Assembly: GCA_030425385.1 (NCBI GenBank)
Contig: JAUIAH010000012.1
Location: 121,102-185,101 of the forward strand
Reading direction: 5' to 3'
From: Verrucomicrobiia bacterium
GTDB taxonomy: Bacteria > Verrucomicrobiota > Verrucomicrobiia > Verrucomicrobiales > DEV007
DNA length: 64,000 nt
Position 1 is the first letter of the stretch, and each line of letters starts with the position of its first letter. A program made the translations under genes and the position numbers. The notes beneath the pieces are model-generated. The model ran no database searches. It saw only the letters and a list, made by a program, of their open reading frames with translations, and was not told where the DNA came from. This document shows, in pieces, positions 35,216 through 44,031 of this stretch.

Positions 35216-38200
35216 ATGTTCTTCCGCCTCCTTCCCATGCTTGTCCTGAGCCTGATATGTGCCCTTGGAGCTCCGTTGCGCCCTCCGTCGAAAGGCTCGG
35301 GTGGGACGCTCTTCCACCAATTGGATGCCGAGGATACAGGCCTTCAGTTAGTGAATAGCATCGATACCACGCACCCTCTCAAGCGTCTCTACGTGGGCGG
35401 CTATGCCTCTGGCGGCTTGGCCATTGGCGATGTCGATGGGGACGGCTTGCTCGATCTATTTGCCTCTAGTGGTCCGGGACTGAATGCGCTCTATCTGCAG
35501 AAACGCGACGCCCAGGCTGAGCCTACGCTCCAGTTTGTGGATGTGACAGGAAAGGTGCCCGGACTTGATGGAGGGAATCTTTGGGCAGCTGGAGCGGCCT
35601 TGGCGGACATTGATGGTGATCAGGACTTGGACCTCTATCTTTGTCACCATGATGCGCCGAATCAGCTCTATCTGAATGAAACTCAGGTGGCGGGAGAGCC
35701 CGTCTTCACCGAGTGTGCGGCAAGATTTGGTGTCGCCATCCAGGATGCGAGTTTCATGCCTTCATTTGTCGACTATGACAATGATGGCGATCTGGATCTC
35801 TTTGTGCTTGGGTATCAGTTCAAGGATCCGCGGGGACGGCCCAAAGTGCGCACCGATGCGGCAGGAAACCTGATCGAGGAGCCAGGGCAGTATTTGCCAC
35901 TCTATCAAGATGGCGAATCCTTTCGACTGAAGGAAGGCGAAGACAAGTATTACAAGATCGAAATTGAGGAAGGAGCGTCGCGCCCAACCTTCGCCGACTC
36001 GGGGCGACCTGACTATCTCTTACGCAACGACGGGAATCGCTTCACCGACGTCACGCAAGCGGCGGGCATCGGCGGGCTGGGCGTAGGCAACTCGGCGACG
36101 TGGTTTGACTTCGATGCGGATGGTGATCTCGATCTCTACATTGCCAATGATTTCAAGGTGGCGGACCAATTCTATCAGAACAACGGTGATGGCACCTTCA
36201 CGGACATCGTCAAGGAGGCATTCCCGCACATCCCCTGGTTCTCCATGGGCAGTGACGCAGGCGATCTCGACGGCGATGGGATGCTCGATCTACTCGTGTC
36301 TGACATGGCGGGGACCAGTCATTATCGATCCAAGGTGACCATGGGAGAGATGGCTAACAGTGCGACCTTTCTTGCCACGGCCAATCCCCGGCAGTACATG
36401 CGCAATGCCGTCTTCCTCAATACGCGAACGCCGCGATTTCTGGAGGCCGCATACTTGACTGGTCTGGCCAATAGTGATTGGACCTGGGCCGTGAAGTTGG
36501 CGGACTATGATAGTGATGGCCGGGTCGATGTGTTCTTCACCAATGGGGCAGCACGCCTGTTTAATCATGCCGATCACTCGCACACGGATGAAGACTGGTA
36601 TGGGAAAACGGAATGGGATCTTTGGGAGGATCTGGGCGAACGCCGCGAGGAGAATCTCGCATTTCGCAACTTAGGTGATTTGAAATTTGAATCGATCGGG
36701 GAATCATGGGGCCTGGGTGCGCCATCCATGAGTTACGCAGCGGCGCATGGGGATTTCGACAACGATGGTGATCTGGACCTCGTGGTGGCCAATTTGAATG
36801 AGCCTCTTGCCTTCTACCGCAATGATAGTGTAGGTAAGCGCCTCAAGATCCGCTTGCAAGGGGCTGACGGAAACAAACACGGGCTCGGTGCCTTGGTGCG
36901 CTTTCGTGCCGGATCGCTTGTCCAAGCCCTGACCGTGACACCAGCTTCGGGATTCCTTTCCTACAATGAAACGGCTCTCAATATCGGCCTTGGGACGGTA
37001 GACGAGATCGATCAGTTAGTCATCGATTGGCCCAACGGCGGCACTCAAGTGGTTCGGGGGTTGAAAGCAGGTGAAACCCACACGATTACGCAAGAGCCAG
37101 CGGCCAAACGGCTGCGGGAGAACTTGGGCCATCCTCTCTTCGCCTATTCTTCTGTGGTGCCAGCGGTGCAGCATCAGGAAACGCCTTATGATGACTTTGC
37201 AAAGCAGCCTCTCTTGCCAAACAAACTTTCGCAACTGGGTCCTGGCATGGCGGTGGGCGATATCGATGCAGACGGCGATGATGATTTCTACCTCGGGCGA
37301 GGCAAAGGTGGTCGGCGCGCAATCTACACGAATGTCGGTGGCGGGAAGCTGATCGTGAAAGGGTTAGGCCCATTTGCCGGTGCAGAAGGTTTCGAAGATA
37401 TGGGCGCGCTCTTCCTCGATGTTGATCGCGATGGAGATCAGGATCTCTACGTGGTGAGTGGCGGCGTGGAGGAGCCGCTTGGTAGCGCACTCTATCAGGA
37501 TCGTCTCTACGTGAATGATGGTCAGGGTGCGTTCAGCTTGGCGACCGAGGCCCTTCCCAAAGAGAGTGATAGTGGCAGTGTTGTTGTGGCGGGAGATGTG
37601 GATCGCGATGGTGACTTGGATCTCTTTGTGGGAGGCCGTTCCGTCCCCGGAGCGTTCCCTGAAGTTCCTGTCAGCCGTTTGTTGGAGAACCGCGGCGAGC
37701 CGGGGAAACCGAAGTTTGTCGACGTCACCGCGGAGCGCGCTCCTGGGCTAGTGGAAACGGGCCTGGTGACGAGTGCTCTCTGGACGGATGCCAATGGCGA
37801 TGGGTGGTTGGACCTCTTTGTGACGCACGAGTGGGGACCAGTGAGACTCTATCTGAATAACAAAGGCAGGCTCATCGACCGCACTGAGGAGGCGGGGCTC
37901 GGCGGTGCGCTTGGTTGGTGGAATGGCATCGCGGCTGGGGACATGGACCACGATGGCGATCTCGACTACGTCACGACCAATTTCGGACTAAACACGAAGT
38001 ACAAGGCGTCACGTAAGAAGCCTGAGGTGCTCTACTACGGCGATTTTGATGGCACCGGGAAGCCTCATTTGGTCGAAGCCAAGATGGAGAAGGATCGCTG
38101 GGTGCCACGCCGCGGCTTGAGTTGCTCCAGTCATGCGATGCCTTTCGTGCGTGAGAAATTGAAGACCTTTCACAATTTCGGGATGGCGAATCTGCAAGAG

Positions 38201-38935
38201 ATCTACTCCACGCCCAAACTCGATCAAGCTCTCAAGCTGGAGGCAACGGTGCTAGAAACGGGCGTTTGGATCCAAACCGGCATTGATGGAGCGGGTGTTC
38301 CTCAGTTTCGCTTCCGTGCCCTTCCACGACTGGCGCAAATCGCCCCTAGCTTTGGTGTGACTCTCACAGACTTCGATGGCGACGCACATGTGGATGTGTT
38401 CTTGGCGCAGAATTTCGATAGCCCTCAGGTGGAAACGGGACGCATGGCTGGCGGGCTCAGTTTGTGGCTGCGAGGCGACGGGAAGGGGAACTTCCAACCG
38501 ATCGGTCCTCGAACCTCTGGTATCAGTGTGAGGGGCGATGCCGTCGGCGTGTCCGTGGTGGACTTCAATGAAGATCATTGCCCGGATCTCCTCGTCTCCG
38601 TCAACGATGGACCCTTGGAAGCTTATGACAACCGTGCCAAGATCCTGACAAAGAATCGCTTTCTAAAGGTGCTTTTGTCAGGCCCTCCAGGGAATCCCAC
38701 CGCCGTTGGCGCCGCGGTCACCTTGCGGTTCGCCGACGCGGCCAACCACCCCGCCCAACGCTTGGAGCAGTCGTTGGGGAGTGGTTACCTTTCACAGTCG
38801 ACCGCCGCCCTCTTCTTCGGCTACGGGGCAGATGCCGAACCGCAAACCTTGGAGATCGTTTGGCCTAACGGAAGGTCGAGCCGCCACAACATCGATGTCA
38901 GCAAAGGCGCCGAAGTACGTGTGGTGATGCCCTGA
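35216..38935 (+). CDS. CRTAC1-like FG-GAP/VCBS protein with two ASPIC/UnbV domains
   Basis: A 1239-residue secreted protein (signal about 1-18, LICALGAP). It is built as two similar halves. The first has VCBS/FG-GAP blades (GDVDGDGLLDLF, YDNDGDLDLF, FDADGDLDLY, LDGDGMLDLL, FDNDGDLDLV) followed by an ASPIC/UnbV domain (LKIRLQGADGNKHGLGALV, FLSYNETALNIGLG, VIDWPNGG). The second repeats the plan: GDIDADGDDDFY, VDRDGDQDLY, VDRDGDLDLF, MDHDGDLDYV, then FLKVLLSGPPGNPTAVGAAV, LSQSTAALFFGYG and EIVWPNGRSS at the end. The Asp-rich loops should bind calcium. Adhesion or polysaccharide binding is likely, with no enzyme motif seen. ATG 35216 begins the signal peptide. Confidence 0.9.
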   Translation: MFFRLLPMLVLSLICALGAPLRPPSKGSGGTLFHQLDAEDTGLQLVNSIDTTHPLKRLYVGGYASGGLAIGDVDGDGLLDLFASSGPGLNALYLQKRDAQAEPTLQFVDVTGKVPGLDGGNLWAAGAALADIDGDQDLDLYLCHHDAPNQLYLNETQVAGEPVFTECAARFGVAIQDASFMPSFVDYDNDGDLDLFVLGYQFKDPRGRPKVRTDAAGNLIEEPGQYLPLYQDGESFRLKEGEDKYYKIEIEEGASRPTFADSGRPDYLLRNDGNRFTDVTQAAGIGGLGVGNSATWFDFDADGDLDLYIANDFKVADQFYQNNGDGTFTDIVKEAFPHIPWFSMGSDAGDLDGDGMLDLLVSDMAGTSHYRSKVTMGEMANSATFLATANPRQYMRNAVFLNTRTPRFLEAAYLTGLANSDWTWAVKLADYDSDGRVDVFFTNGAARLFNHADHSHTDEDWYGKTEWDLWEDLGERREENLAFRNLGDLKFESIGESWGLGAPSMSYAAAHGDFDNDGDLDLVVANLNEPLAFYRNDSVGKRLKIRLQGADGNKHGLGALVRFRAGSLVQALTVTPASGFLSYNETALNIGLGTVDEIDQLVIDWPNGGTQVVRGLKAGETHTITQEPAAKRLRENLGHPLFAYSSVVPAVQHQETPYDDFAKQPLLPNKLSQLGPGMAVGDIDADGDDDFYLGRGKGGRRAIYTNVGGGKLIVKGLGPFAGAEGFEDMGALFLDVDRDGDQDLYVVSGGVEEPLGSALYQDRLYVNDGQGAFSLATEALPKESDSGSVVVAGDVDRDGDLDLFVGGRSVPGAFPEVPVSRLLENRGEPGKPKFVDVTAERAPGLVETGLVTSALWTDANGDGWLDLFVTHEWGPVRLYLNNKGRLIDRTEEAGLGGALGWWNGIAAGDMDHDGDLDYVTTNFGLNTKYKASRKKPEVLYYGDFDGTGKPHLVEAKMEKDRWVPRRGLSCSSHAMPFVREKLKTFHNFGMANLQEIYSTPKLDQALKLEATVLETGVWIQTGIDGAGVPQFRFRALPRLAQIAPSFGVTLTDFDGDAHVDVFLAQNFDSPQVETGRMAGGLSLWLRGDGKGNFQPIGPRTSGISVRGDAVGVSVVDFNEDHCPDLLVSVNDGPLEAYDNRAKILTKNRFLKVLLSGPPGNPTAVGAAVTLRFADAANHPAQRLEQSLGSGYLSQSTAALFFGYGADAEPQTLEIVWPNGRSSRHNIDVSKGAEVRVVMP

Positions 38936-38941
38936 CTCGCC

Positions 38942-39451
38942 TTAGTAGTCGATGTCGAGGAAATGCGAGCGAAGGAGGTCCGCCTGGCGCAAACGATGCT
39001 CGCTGCTCGCTCGGAGACGTTGGCAAAGACCCTTTGCCAGAACCTTGAGGACGGCGTAGCCACGGACAGGATCGCTCTCCAAGAAGGCGGTGAGGTCGCG
39101 GTTTCGGACGCTCCAGATGCGCGCGGGACCATGGATCACTTCCACATCGGCGCTAGACGGTTTCGGGTCTAACAGACTCATTTCTCCAACGATGTCGCCA
39201 GGTTCAAGGATTGCGAGTTCTAACTGATCGCCATGAGCGTGGCAAGACACCCGGAGGCGACCTGAGAGCACGATGGAGACGACTTCGTGGTCGACCCCCT
39301 GAGTGGCGAGCTTCTTGCCGATCGGGGCGTTATTCACGCTTCCGATAGCGCTCAACGCCTTCAGGGTATCCGTTGGGAGTTCAGCGAGAAGCCCGATTGG
39401 AGGCAGGCCTTCGTGGGGAGGGATCTGTTGGTTGGTAGCTGTTGTTGTCAT
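38942..39451 (-). CDS. Cyclic nucleotide-binding domain protein, no HTH
   Basis: A 169-residue protein from ATG 39451 (upstream ATGs exist, less likely). The cNMP-binding beta-roll covers about 20-140: LLAELPTDTLKALSAIGSVN, KKLATQGVDHEVVSIVLSGR, ILEPGDIVGEMSLLDPKPSS and DVEVIHGPARIWSVRN. The phosphate-binding cassette GEMSLLDPKPSSAD keeps Gly-Glu but lacks the usual Arg. The C-terminus is helical (AKGLCQRLRASSEHRLRQAD) and carries no winged-helix DNA-binding domain, so it is not a full Crp-type regulator. It is convergent with the CRTAC1 gene, only 6 bp away. Confidence 0.87.
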   Translation of the reverse strand: MTTTATNQQIPPHEGLPPIGLLAELPTDTLKALSAIGSVNNAPIGKKLATQGVDHEVVSIVLSGRLRVSCHAHGDQLELAILEPGDIVGEMSLLDPKPSSADVEVIHGPARIWSVRNRDLTAFLESDPVRGYAVLKVLAKGLCQRLRASSEHRLRQADLLRSHFLDIDY

Positions 39452-39572
39452 AGAGACGAAAGGCAGCATGGGGCATTCCATTCCCACACCTAATTTCGCC
39501 TCATAGATCCTCTCGAAGGCCTAGGGCAGCAAGTGACGGTCTCGTTACATCCCGACGGGACCCCCTGGGGCG

Positions 39573-41333
39573 CTAAGGAGCGGCGCGCTCGATGGCGGCT
39601 CGGGCAAGTTTGGCGAAATCCGCCGCTGAGACCTTCTTGGAGTCGCCGCCGACATGAGCCACCGCCCGGTTGCCGTCGTCATCGTTCGCCGGGGAGGCGA
39701 GGACGATCGGATTTCCCTCGGTATCAACGGAGAGCCCTGCGAAGTAGATCAGCGGCTTGACGCCCGTCGGGGTGGGCCAGCTTGTGGCGTCGGTGAGTTC
39801 GTCATCGCTCAGGTAGTCCGGACTTAGGTCCGCGAGTGCATCTGGAAACTGGCCGTTGTTCTTCACCGCATACATCCGCAGAGCAGCGATGGTTTGCTCA
39901 AGGCCAGCCATGTTGTCGCCCCCCAGGGCGGGCTCGGCGACCGCAGCGGCTTCGGCGGCAACGGCTAATTCACGCACTTCCACGGCTTGTCGTGCTTGAG
40001 CTACGGCCGCGCGTTGGCCCGCGATGGCCATGAAGAGCGGTGCAACGGACCCGCTAAGGAGGCTGCTTTTGAAGGATTGCTTCGTATTGGCGATCATGTG
40101 GATGCCATCAGTCTGATGCGTGGTGATGCTCGCGCCTGCATCAATGCTCGCGAGCAAGAGCTCCAACATTTGCATCACAATGGTCTTCTCGGCGGCACCC
40201 ATGTTCTGCTCTTGCTGCTCCATGATGCCATCGACCGTCTTGACGACCGTGTCTTTCACGCGGGCAGAAAGGAATGAGAAGGCATTGCCTTCCGTTGGGA
40301 AACCCTTAGTGAGCGCTTGATAGGTCGCATCACTGCTAATCTTTTCCCCTGCGCCTTCCATGCACGCTACCCGATAGGCATCGCGCGAGGCTAAAGTCAG
40401 CTTGTTGGCTGCGTGATCATGATAGAGCACTGGCTGATAGAAGGCGAAGGGCACTTCGGGTGGAATGGGCACGCTCAGCTTGGTGTAGCCTTCGCCATTC
40501 TCGATCTGGAAAGGGCCTTGTGCTGGAAGGGATCCTTGCAGTTTCTCAAAGACCCATCCCATATCCTGAAGTTCTAGCAGAAAGTCGATCGCGGGTATGG
40601 TGATTGGGTTTGGCCCTGCAGGAATCATCACCTGCTCATCCTGATGAAACTTTGCTAGGAAGATTGCCTTGCCGTTGGCCTTGTCTAGCACTTCCTCCAC
40701 GGTCATGTCGATGCTGGGGATAGGCTGCTGCATCAGCTCATCCAGCGGCGGCATGTCCAAGTCTTCTTTAGGCAGCTTGGCATAGACGCCCAGGGCGATG
40801 TCTTTGAGAGCCGAAAGGCGAAATTCCTGCTCCACGATGATATCGGTATCGGCCGGAGCCATCGTTGGTGAGGCCAGCGGCTTGGCTTCCTTGCCAAAGA
40901 GCGTGAGCAAGCCCTTGGCGCCATCAGGGGTGTGAATGAAACCCTGATTGCGAAAACGCTCGTCTTCGATTGGCATGGAGCTGGCACCCAAGGCGGTGAC
41001 CGATTGGAGCCCTAACTCTGCCACCACGTCTTTGATTTCCACCTCAGGAAAGGGGGCACCCTCTTCGCGGGCCATTTCATACATCTTCTGGCCGCGTTCG
41101 ATCAGGTTATCGAGATCGCCTGCGACATCGACGTATCCTAAGAACGTGCCGCCGACATCGAGACGACTGGCGACGGTGTCAAAGTGGGCAGATTTGGTGG
41201 ATGCGGGATCGGCCTCCGCTGCCGCAGGCGCATCGCCAGCGGCGACGGTTTGGGCTTCAGCGGGGTTCTGATCGCAGGCGACGGTGAGAAATTGCGCGGC
41301 GAGGGCGAAGTTGATAGCGTGACGGGCTTTCAT
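39573..41333 (-). CDS. Unknown exported protein with pseudopilin-like C-terminus
   Basis: A 586-residue protein I do not recognise. The N-terminus is a signal segment ending LTVACDQN, with a weak lipobox. The body (about 50-430) alternates short strands and helices (GGTFLGYVDVAGDLDNLIER, FLELQDMGWVF-like repeats) with no catalytic motif. An Ala-rich helix (440-480, AQARQAVEVRELAVAAEAAA) leads to a region of pseudopilin/type-II-secretion flavour: TIAALRMYAVKNNGQFPDAL, DYLSDDELTDA and AVAHVGGDSKKVSAADF. Similar C-termini occur in Verrucomicrobia and Planctomycetes proteins. It lies between the cNMP-binding gene and smpB on the same strand. Composition is acidic and Ala-rich. Function unknown. 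Confidence 0.75.
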   Translation of the reverse strand: MKARHAINFALAAQFLTVACDQNPAEAQTVAAGDAPAAAEADPASTKSAHFDTVASRLDVGGTFLGYVDVAGDLDNLIERGQKMYEMAREEGAPFPEVEIKDVVAELGLQSVTALGASSMPIEDERFRNQGFIHTPDGAKGLLTLFGKEAKPLASPTMAPADTDIIVEQEFRLSALKDIALGVYAKLPKEDLDMPPLDELMQQPIPSIDMTVEEVLDKANGKAIFLAKFHQDEQVMIPAGPNPITIPAIDFLLELQDMGWVFEKLQGSLPAQGPFQIENGEGYTKLSVPIPPEVPFAFYQPVLYHDHAANKLTLASRDAYRVACMEGAGEKISSDATYQALTKGFPTEGNAFSFLSARVKDTVVKTVDGIMEQQEQNMGAAEKTIVMQMLELLLASIDAGASITTHQTDGIHMIANTKQSFKSSLLSGSVAPLFMAIAGQRAAVAQARQAVEVRELAVAAEAAAVAEPALGGDNMAGLEQTIAALRMYAVKNNGQFPDALADLSPDYLSDDELTDATSWPTPTGVKPLIYFAGLSVDTEGNPIVLASPANDDDGNRAVAHVGGDSKKVSAADFAKLARAAIERAAP

Positions 41334-41384
41334 GGTGACGCGAGGACCCTAGAGGGCCTCGGCCACGATGCCAAGAAGGAGATT

Positions 41385-41885
41385 TCATCCTCCGTGCTTA
41401 TTGAAGCGCACCATCTCCCGTTGGGCCTCACGGAGTTCCACCCGTTTCTTGATGTCCTGGCGTTGATCGTGCATGGCCTTTCCCTTGGCAGTGGCGATTT
41501 CCACCTTCACCCGCCGGTTCTTCCAGTAGCATCGCAGGGCCACGATGGTGTGTCCTCGTTGCTCAATGGCCGCTTCCAATTTCCGGATCTCTTTCCGGTG
41601 GAGGAGGAGCTGGCGGGGACGTTTTCCCGAGTGCTGCGTGTGGCTGGCATACTCGTAGGGTTGGATATCGCATCCGTGCAGGACCACGTTGCCCTTCTCC
41701 ACACGGCAGAAAGCGTCCCGCAAGTTGATCTTACCCGCCCGCACTGATTTCACCTCGGTGCCGCGCAAGGCGATACCGGCCTCGAATTTCTCCAGGATAT
41801 GGAAGTCCCGAAGCGCCTTGGGATTCTTGGTGATTTGGCCGTCTGCGGCGCCGGTCGCTTTCTTCTTCTGTTTGCGGGAAGCCAT
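41385..41885 (-). CDS. smpB: SsrA-binding protein SmpB
   Basis: A 166-residue trans-translation factor that binds tmRNA to rescue stalled ribosomes. The N-terminal extension is lysine-rich (MASRKQKKKATGAADG). The OB-fold includes ITKNPKALRDFHILEKFEAG, GTEVKSVRAGKINLRDAFC, YEYASHTQHSGKRPRQLLLH, and CYWKNRRVKVEIATAKGK. The C-terminal tail DIKKRVELREAQREMVRF should fold into the decoding-centre helix. I did not find the tmRNA gene in this window. rpoZ is 65 bp upstream. Confidence 0.95.
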   Translation of the reverse strand: MASRKQKKKATGAADGQITKNPKALRDFHILEKFEAGIALRGTEVKSVRAGKINLRDAFCRVEKGNVVLHGCDIQPYEYASHTQHSGKRPRQLLLHRKEIRKLEAAIEQRGHTIVALRCYWKNRRVKVEIATAKGKAMHDQRQDIKKRVELREAQREMVRFNKHGG

Positions 41886-41950
41886 GCGTTTAGCTACCTA
41901 CGAAGGCACCGAGCGAATCCTGCGCACACTGACGGGACGAGCGTGCGCCG

Positions 41951-42160
41951 CTATTCGTCTGCGTCCTCGGGCAAATTAGGGATGACTTTCCCCTCGATGA
42001 TCTCTGTCAAGGCGATGTCGGCCTGGCCCATCCGCCCAGTGACCTGGATCAGCGGTGGACGCCCTTGGTTGAGCTGGCGCACGCGCTTGGAGACCAAGTT
42101 GATGAGAAGGGGAATGTCAGAGACGACTTTTGAGGCTTGTTCGACGAGATCGCTTTTCAT
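41951..42160 (-). CDS. rpoZ: RNA polymerase omega subunit
   Basis: A 69-residue omega subunit starting at ATG 42160: MKSDLVEQASKVVSDIPLLI, then NLVSKRVRQLNQGRPPLIQV and ALTEIIEGKVIPNLPED. The core motif NLVSKRVRQL matches the VxxRaRQL signature. The frame is open further upstream to 42337, with ATGs at 42232 and 42337, but this stretch is not conserved, so I kept the short form. It is small but normal for the family, and is followed by smpB. Confidence 0.85.
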   Translation of the reverse strand: MKSDLVEQASKVVSDIPLLINLVSKRVRQLNQGRPPLIQVTGRMGQADIALTEIIEGKVIPNLPEDADE

Positions 42161-42274
42161 AGGTAAGGCCCGAGGCAGGCTCGCTGCAGCACCCTGCGGA
42201 GAGGGGAATTCAACCAATTTGGAAGAGGTCATTCGAAGGCAGCGGATCCTAAAACGTTGTAGACTAAGGGCTGA

Positions 42275-42295
42275 GAGTGCGGGCAACCCCCACTC
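42275..42295. other. Short stem-loop in the 192-bp gap upstream of rpoZ
   Basis: GAGTGCGGG (42275-42283) and CCCCCACTC (42287-42295) pair at 8 of 9 positions around CAA. The gap lies between the stop of the substrate-binding gene and the rpoZ start, both on the - strand. No T-run follows in either direction. It may be a weak attenuator or terminator of the upstream gene. Otherwise I see nothing in 42161-42352. Confidence 0.3.
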
Positions 42296-42352
42296 CGGGA
42301 TCCTGCGCTTACCATAGTGCGCTACTCTGTCAATCAAATTCTTTCGTAAATC

Positions 42353-43603
42353 CTAAGGAGCCGACACATTTGCCGTCTTCAAGTAGGCGGCGGGCCTGGA
42401 AGGGGCAAAGCGATGCCCATCGAGGTCCGCCTCTAGTGGGCTCAGGTCGGTGAGATCGGCTTCGCGGACCGATTGGTCGCCGAGCAGGGCCTTCGCGGCG
42501 AGGTGAAATCGCGGTTCAAAGACGCGCTGCACGATGGCGAGGTAGGCGTCGTCACTCGCTGGTGGCGTGATCTGTCCCCAGCGGGCCATTTGAGAGAGGA
42601 TCCATACTGCCTCGCGATGCGTGGGGGCGGCGGATGCTTGCCGAGAGAACTGGAGGTCGTCGCGTTGCGACGATTGGCCTGCCAGCCGAAAGGTCTCCGT
42701 GAGCCATGCCCGCGTGCGCGTCGGGTCCAGGCCCAGAGTGGATGCCATTGCCTCGGCACCCAGGCGGCGATTCTCTTTGCTCGCATCGAGCCAGTCACCC
42801 GCTTGCAAGAGGGCGGCCACGAGTCGGATGAGGGCGGCCTCATGGGCGGTGGACCATTCTGCGCGGGTTGCCAGCGCCGTTTCCGGCAAGTCGCGCATGA
42901 TGTCAGTGGTCACGATGATAGGCACCGCATCGGCGGGTTGATCCAAATAGGTGGTCGCGATGCCGCGGACAGCGACCGACGATGGGGTGGTGGAAAGCGC
43001 CGCCTCAAGCGGCCCTCCTTGCCCCTCGAAATTCGGCGTGATCCCTGCCGCGGCCAGCCAATAGCACAGGGCATAGGTGCTGGTCGCCGTAGGGCCCGTG
43101 ATCTGGAAAGGCAAGCTTTCGCCTTGTTGGGAGAGCAATGCGAGCGCGTGCGCCTCCACTGGCCGCACCGTTTGGCCTTCGAGATCGCGAAGCAGGCCTG
43201 GTTGCATCGCTTTCCATGCCGTCGCCGACACCGAGAGGACATCGCTATTGCGTGCTAAGATGTGGGGGATGATCAGGGACGTGGATTCCCGAGGCTCTAG
43301 GGCGTCTGCGGGGTAGACCATGCCCGCTTCAAGGTTGCCAGTGGCGAGTGATTGCACCACCGCTGTTGTGGAGGGGTGGGGGACGAGGCTGACATTAAGC
43401 CCCTGCTTCTTGAAGAACTGCTGCGTTTGCGCGATGACGATGGGAGCCGCGCCCGCACCGTCTACCAGGCCAATCCGAATCTCTTTGGAAAGATTGTCGG
43501 ACCCTTTCGTCCCACCCGTGCCGTCTTCCTTCTTGCAGGAGACCAGCGCCAGTGCCAGCGCACAGAAGCTGAGGATTGAGGAGGAGTGGAAGGGTAGGCG
43601 CAT
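42353..43603 (-). CDS. Orphan ABC-type substrate-binding lipoprotein (NMT1/SsuA-like)
   Basis: A 416-residue protein with a lipoprotein signal (FCALALALVSC, lipobox LVSC). The mature part resembles NMT1/SsuA/nitrate-type periplasmic binding proteins: IRIGLVDGAGAAPIVIAQTQ, FFKKQGLNVSLVPHPSTTAV, and LATGNLEAGMVYPADAL. The ligand is not evident. No ABC permease or ATPase lies in the window, so it is an orphan component or is served by a distant transporter. ATG 43603 is chosen because the signal peptide starts there; an upstream ATG at 43636 adds 11 residues. It is divergent from padR, with the padR promoter in the shared gap. Confidence 0.82.
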   Translation of the reverse strand: MRLPFHSSSILSFCALALALVSCKKEDGTGGTKGSDNLSKEIRIGLVDGAGAAPIVIAQTQQFFKKQGLNVSLVPHPSTTAVVQSLATGNLEAGMVYPADALEPRESTSLIIPHILARNSDVLSVSATAWKAMQPGLLRDLEGQTVRPVEAHALALLSQQGESLPFQITGPTATSTYALCYWLAAAGITPNFEGQGGPLEAALSTTPSSVAVRGIATTYLDQPADAVPIIVTTDIMRDLPETALATRAEWSTAHEAALIRLVAALLQAGDWLDASKENRRLGAEAMASTLGLDPTRTRAWLTETFRLAGQSSQRDDLQFSRQASAAPTHREAVWILSQMARWGQITPPASDDAYLAIVQRVFEPRFHLAAKALLGDQSVREADLTDLSPLEADLDGHRFAPSRPAAYLKTANVSAP

Positions 43604-43654
43604 GCCCGATGGTAGAAGACCTTGCACCCTTTGCAACTCGCCGAATCTCGGTGC

Positions 43655-43683
43655 TTGACATGCATTGAGATTCTATGTATAGA
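43655..43683 (+). promoter_or_regulatory. padR promoter, sigma70-type, implying a leaderless mRNA
   Basis: A perfect -35 box TTGACA (43655-43660) is separated by exactly 17 bp from TATAGA (43678-43683). The padR ATG is at 43690, only 6 nt past the -10 box. A start site 7 nt downstream of the -10 would fall on the A of ATG, so the transcript should have no leader. No ribosome-binding site is present, which fits. Confidence 0.65.
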
Positions 43684-43692
43684 GATTCTATG
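43667..43692. promoter_or_regulatory. Direct and inverted repeats over the padR -10 box and start, candidate operator
   Basis: The 11-mer GAGATTCTATG occurs twice (43667-43677 and 43682-43692), spaced 15 bp start to start, with the second copy running into the ATG. Between and across them lies the inverted repeat TCTAT-GT-ATAGA (43672-43683), which covers the -10 box. A PadR dimer bound here would block transcription, so autorepression is likely. Confidence 0.5.
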
Positions 43693-44031
43693 ATTGGGAA
43701 AGACCTCGTTGCGGCCTCGTCGCGGCCCCTGCTCTTGGCGATCCTGGCTGAGGGTGAGAGTTATGGGTATGCCATCATTCAACGCGTCCGGGAGTTGTCT
43801 GGGGAGGAGCTCCAATGGACGGATGGCATGCTCTATCCCATCCTTCACCGCCTTGAACGGCAGAAATTAATCGCCTCGGAATGGCGAACGTCCGAGAATG
43901 GACGTCGTCGCAAATACTACCGTCTGCTATCGGGAGGGAAGAAAGCGCTGTCGGAAGATCGGCGGCAGTGGTCGGTGGTGCACGAAACCTTGAACAAACT
44001 ATGGGAGGATCCAAAACCATGTCTAACATAG
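43690..44031 (+). CDS. PadR-family transcriptional regulator
   Basis: A 113-residue winged-helix regulator. The recognition core is LLLAILAEGESYGYAIIQRV, ELSGEELQWTDGMLYPILHR, LERQKLIASEW and NGRRRKYYRLL, all standard PadR motifs. The ATG at 43690 sits just after a consensus promoter. An in-frame start at 43675 would precede the predicted transcription start and is rejected. The stop overlaps the next gene by 13 bp (44019-44031), a common arrangement of PadR with its membrane partner. Confidence 0.92.
   Translation: MIGKDLVAASSRPLLLAILAEGESYGYAIIQRVRELSGEELQWTDGMLYPILHRLERQKLIASEWRTSENGRRRKYYRLLSGGKKALSEDRRQWSVVHETLNKLWEDPKPCLT

Noticed and set aside
39520..39570. Imperfect hairpin GGTCTCG...CGGGACC before the unknown exported protein's stop
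   Set aside because: Arms mismatch and no T-run follows; not convincing as a terminator.
42261..42305. TPP-riboswitch-like GGGCTGAGAGTGC stretch
   Set aside because: It lacks the ACCTGAT pyrophosphate-sensor helix and has no thiamine gene downstream on that strand; better explained as a short hairpin.
42161..42337. N-terminal extension of rpoZ
   Set aside because: Not conserved in omega subunits; ATG 42160 gives a normal N-terminus.
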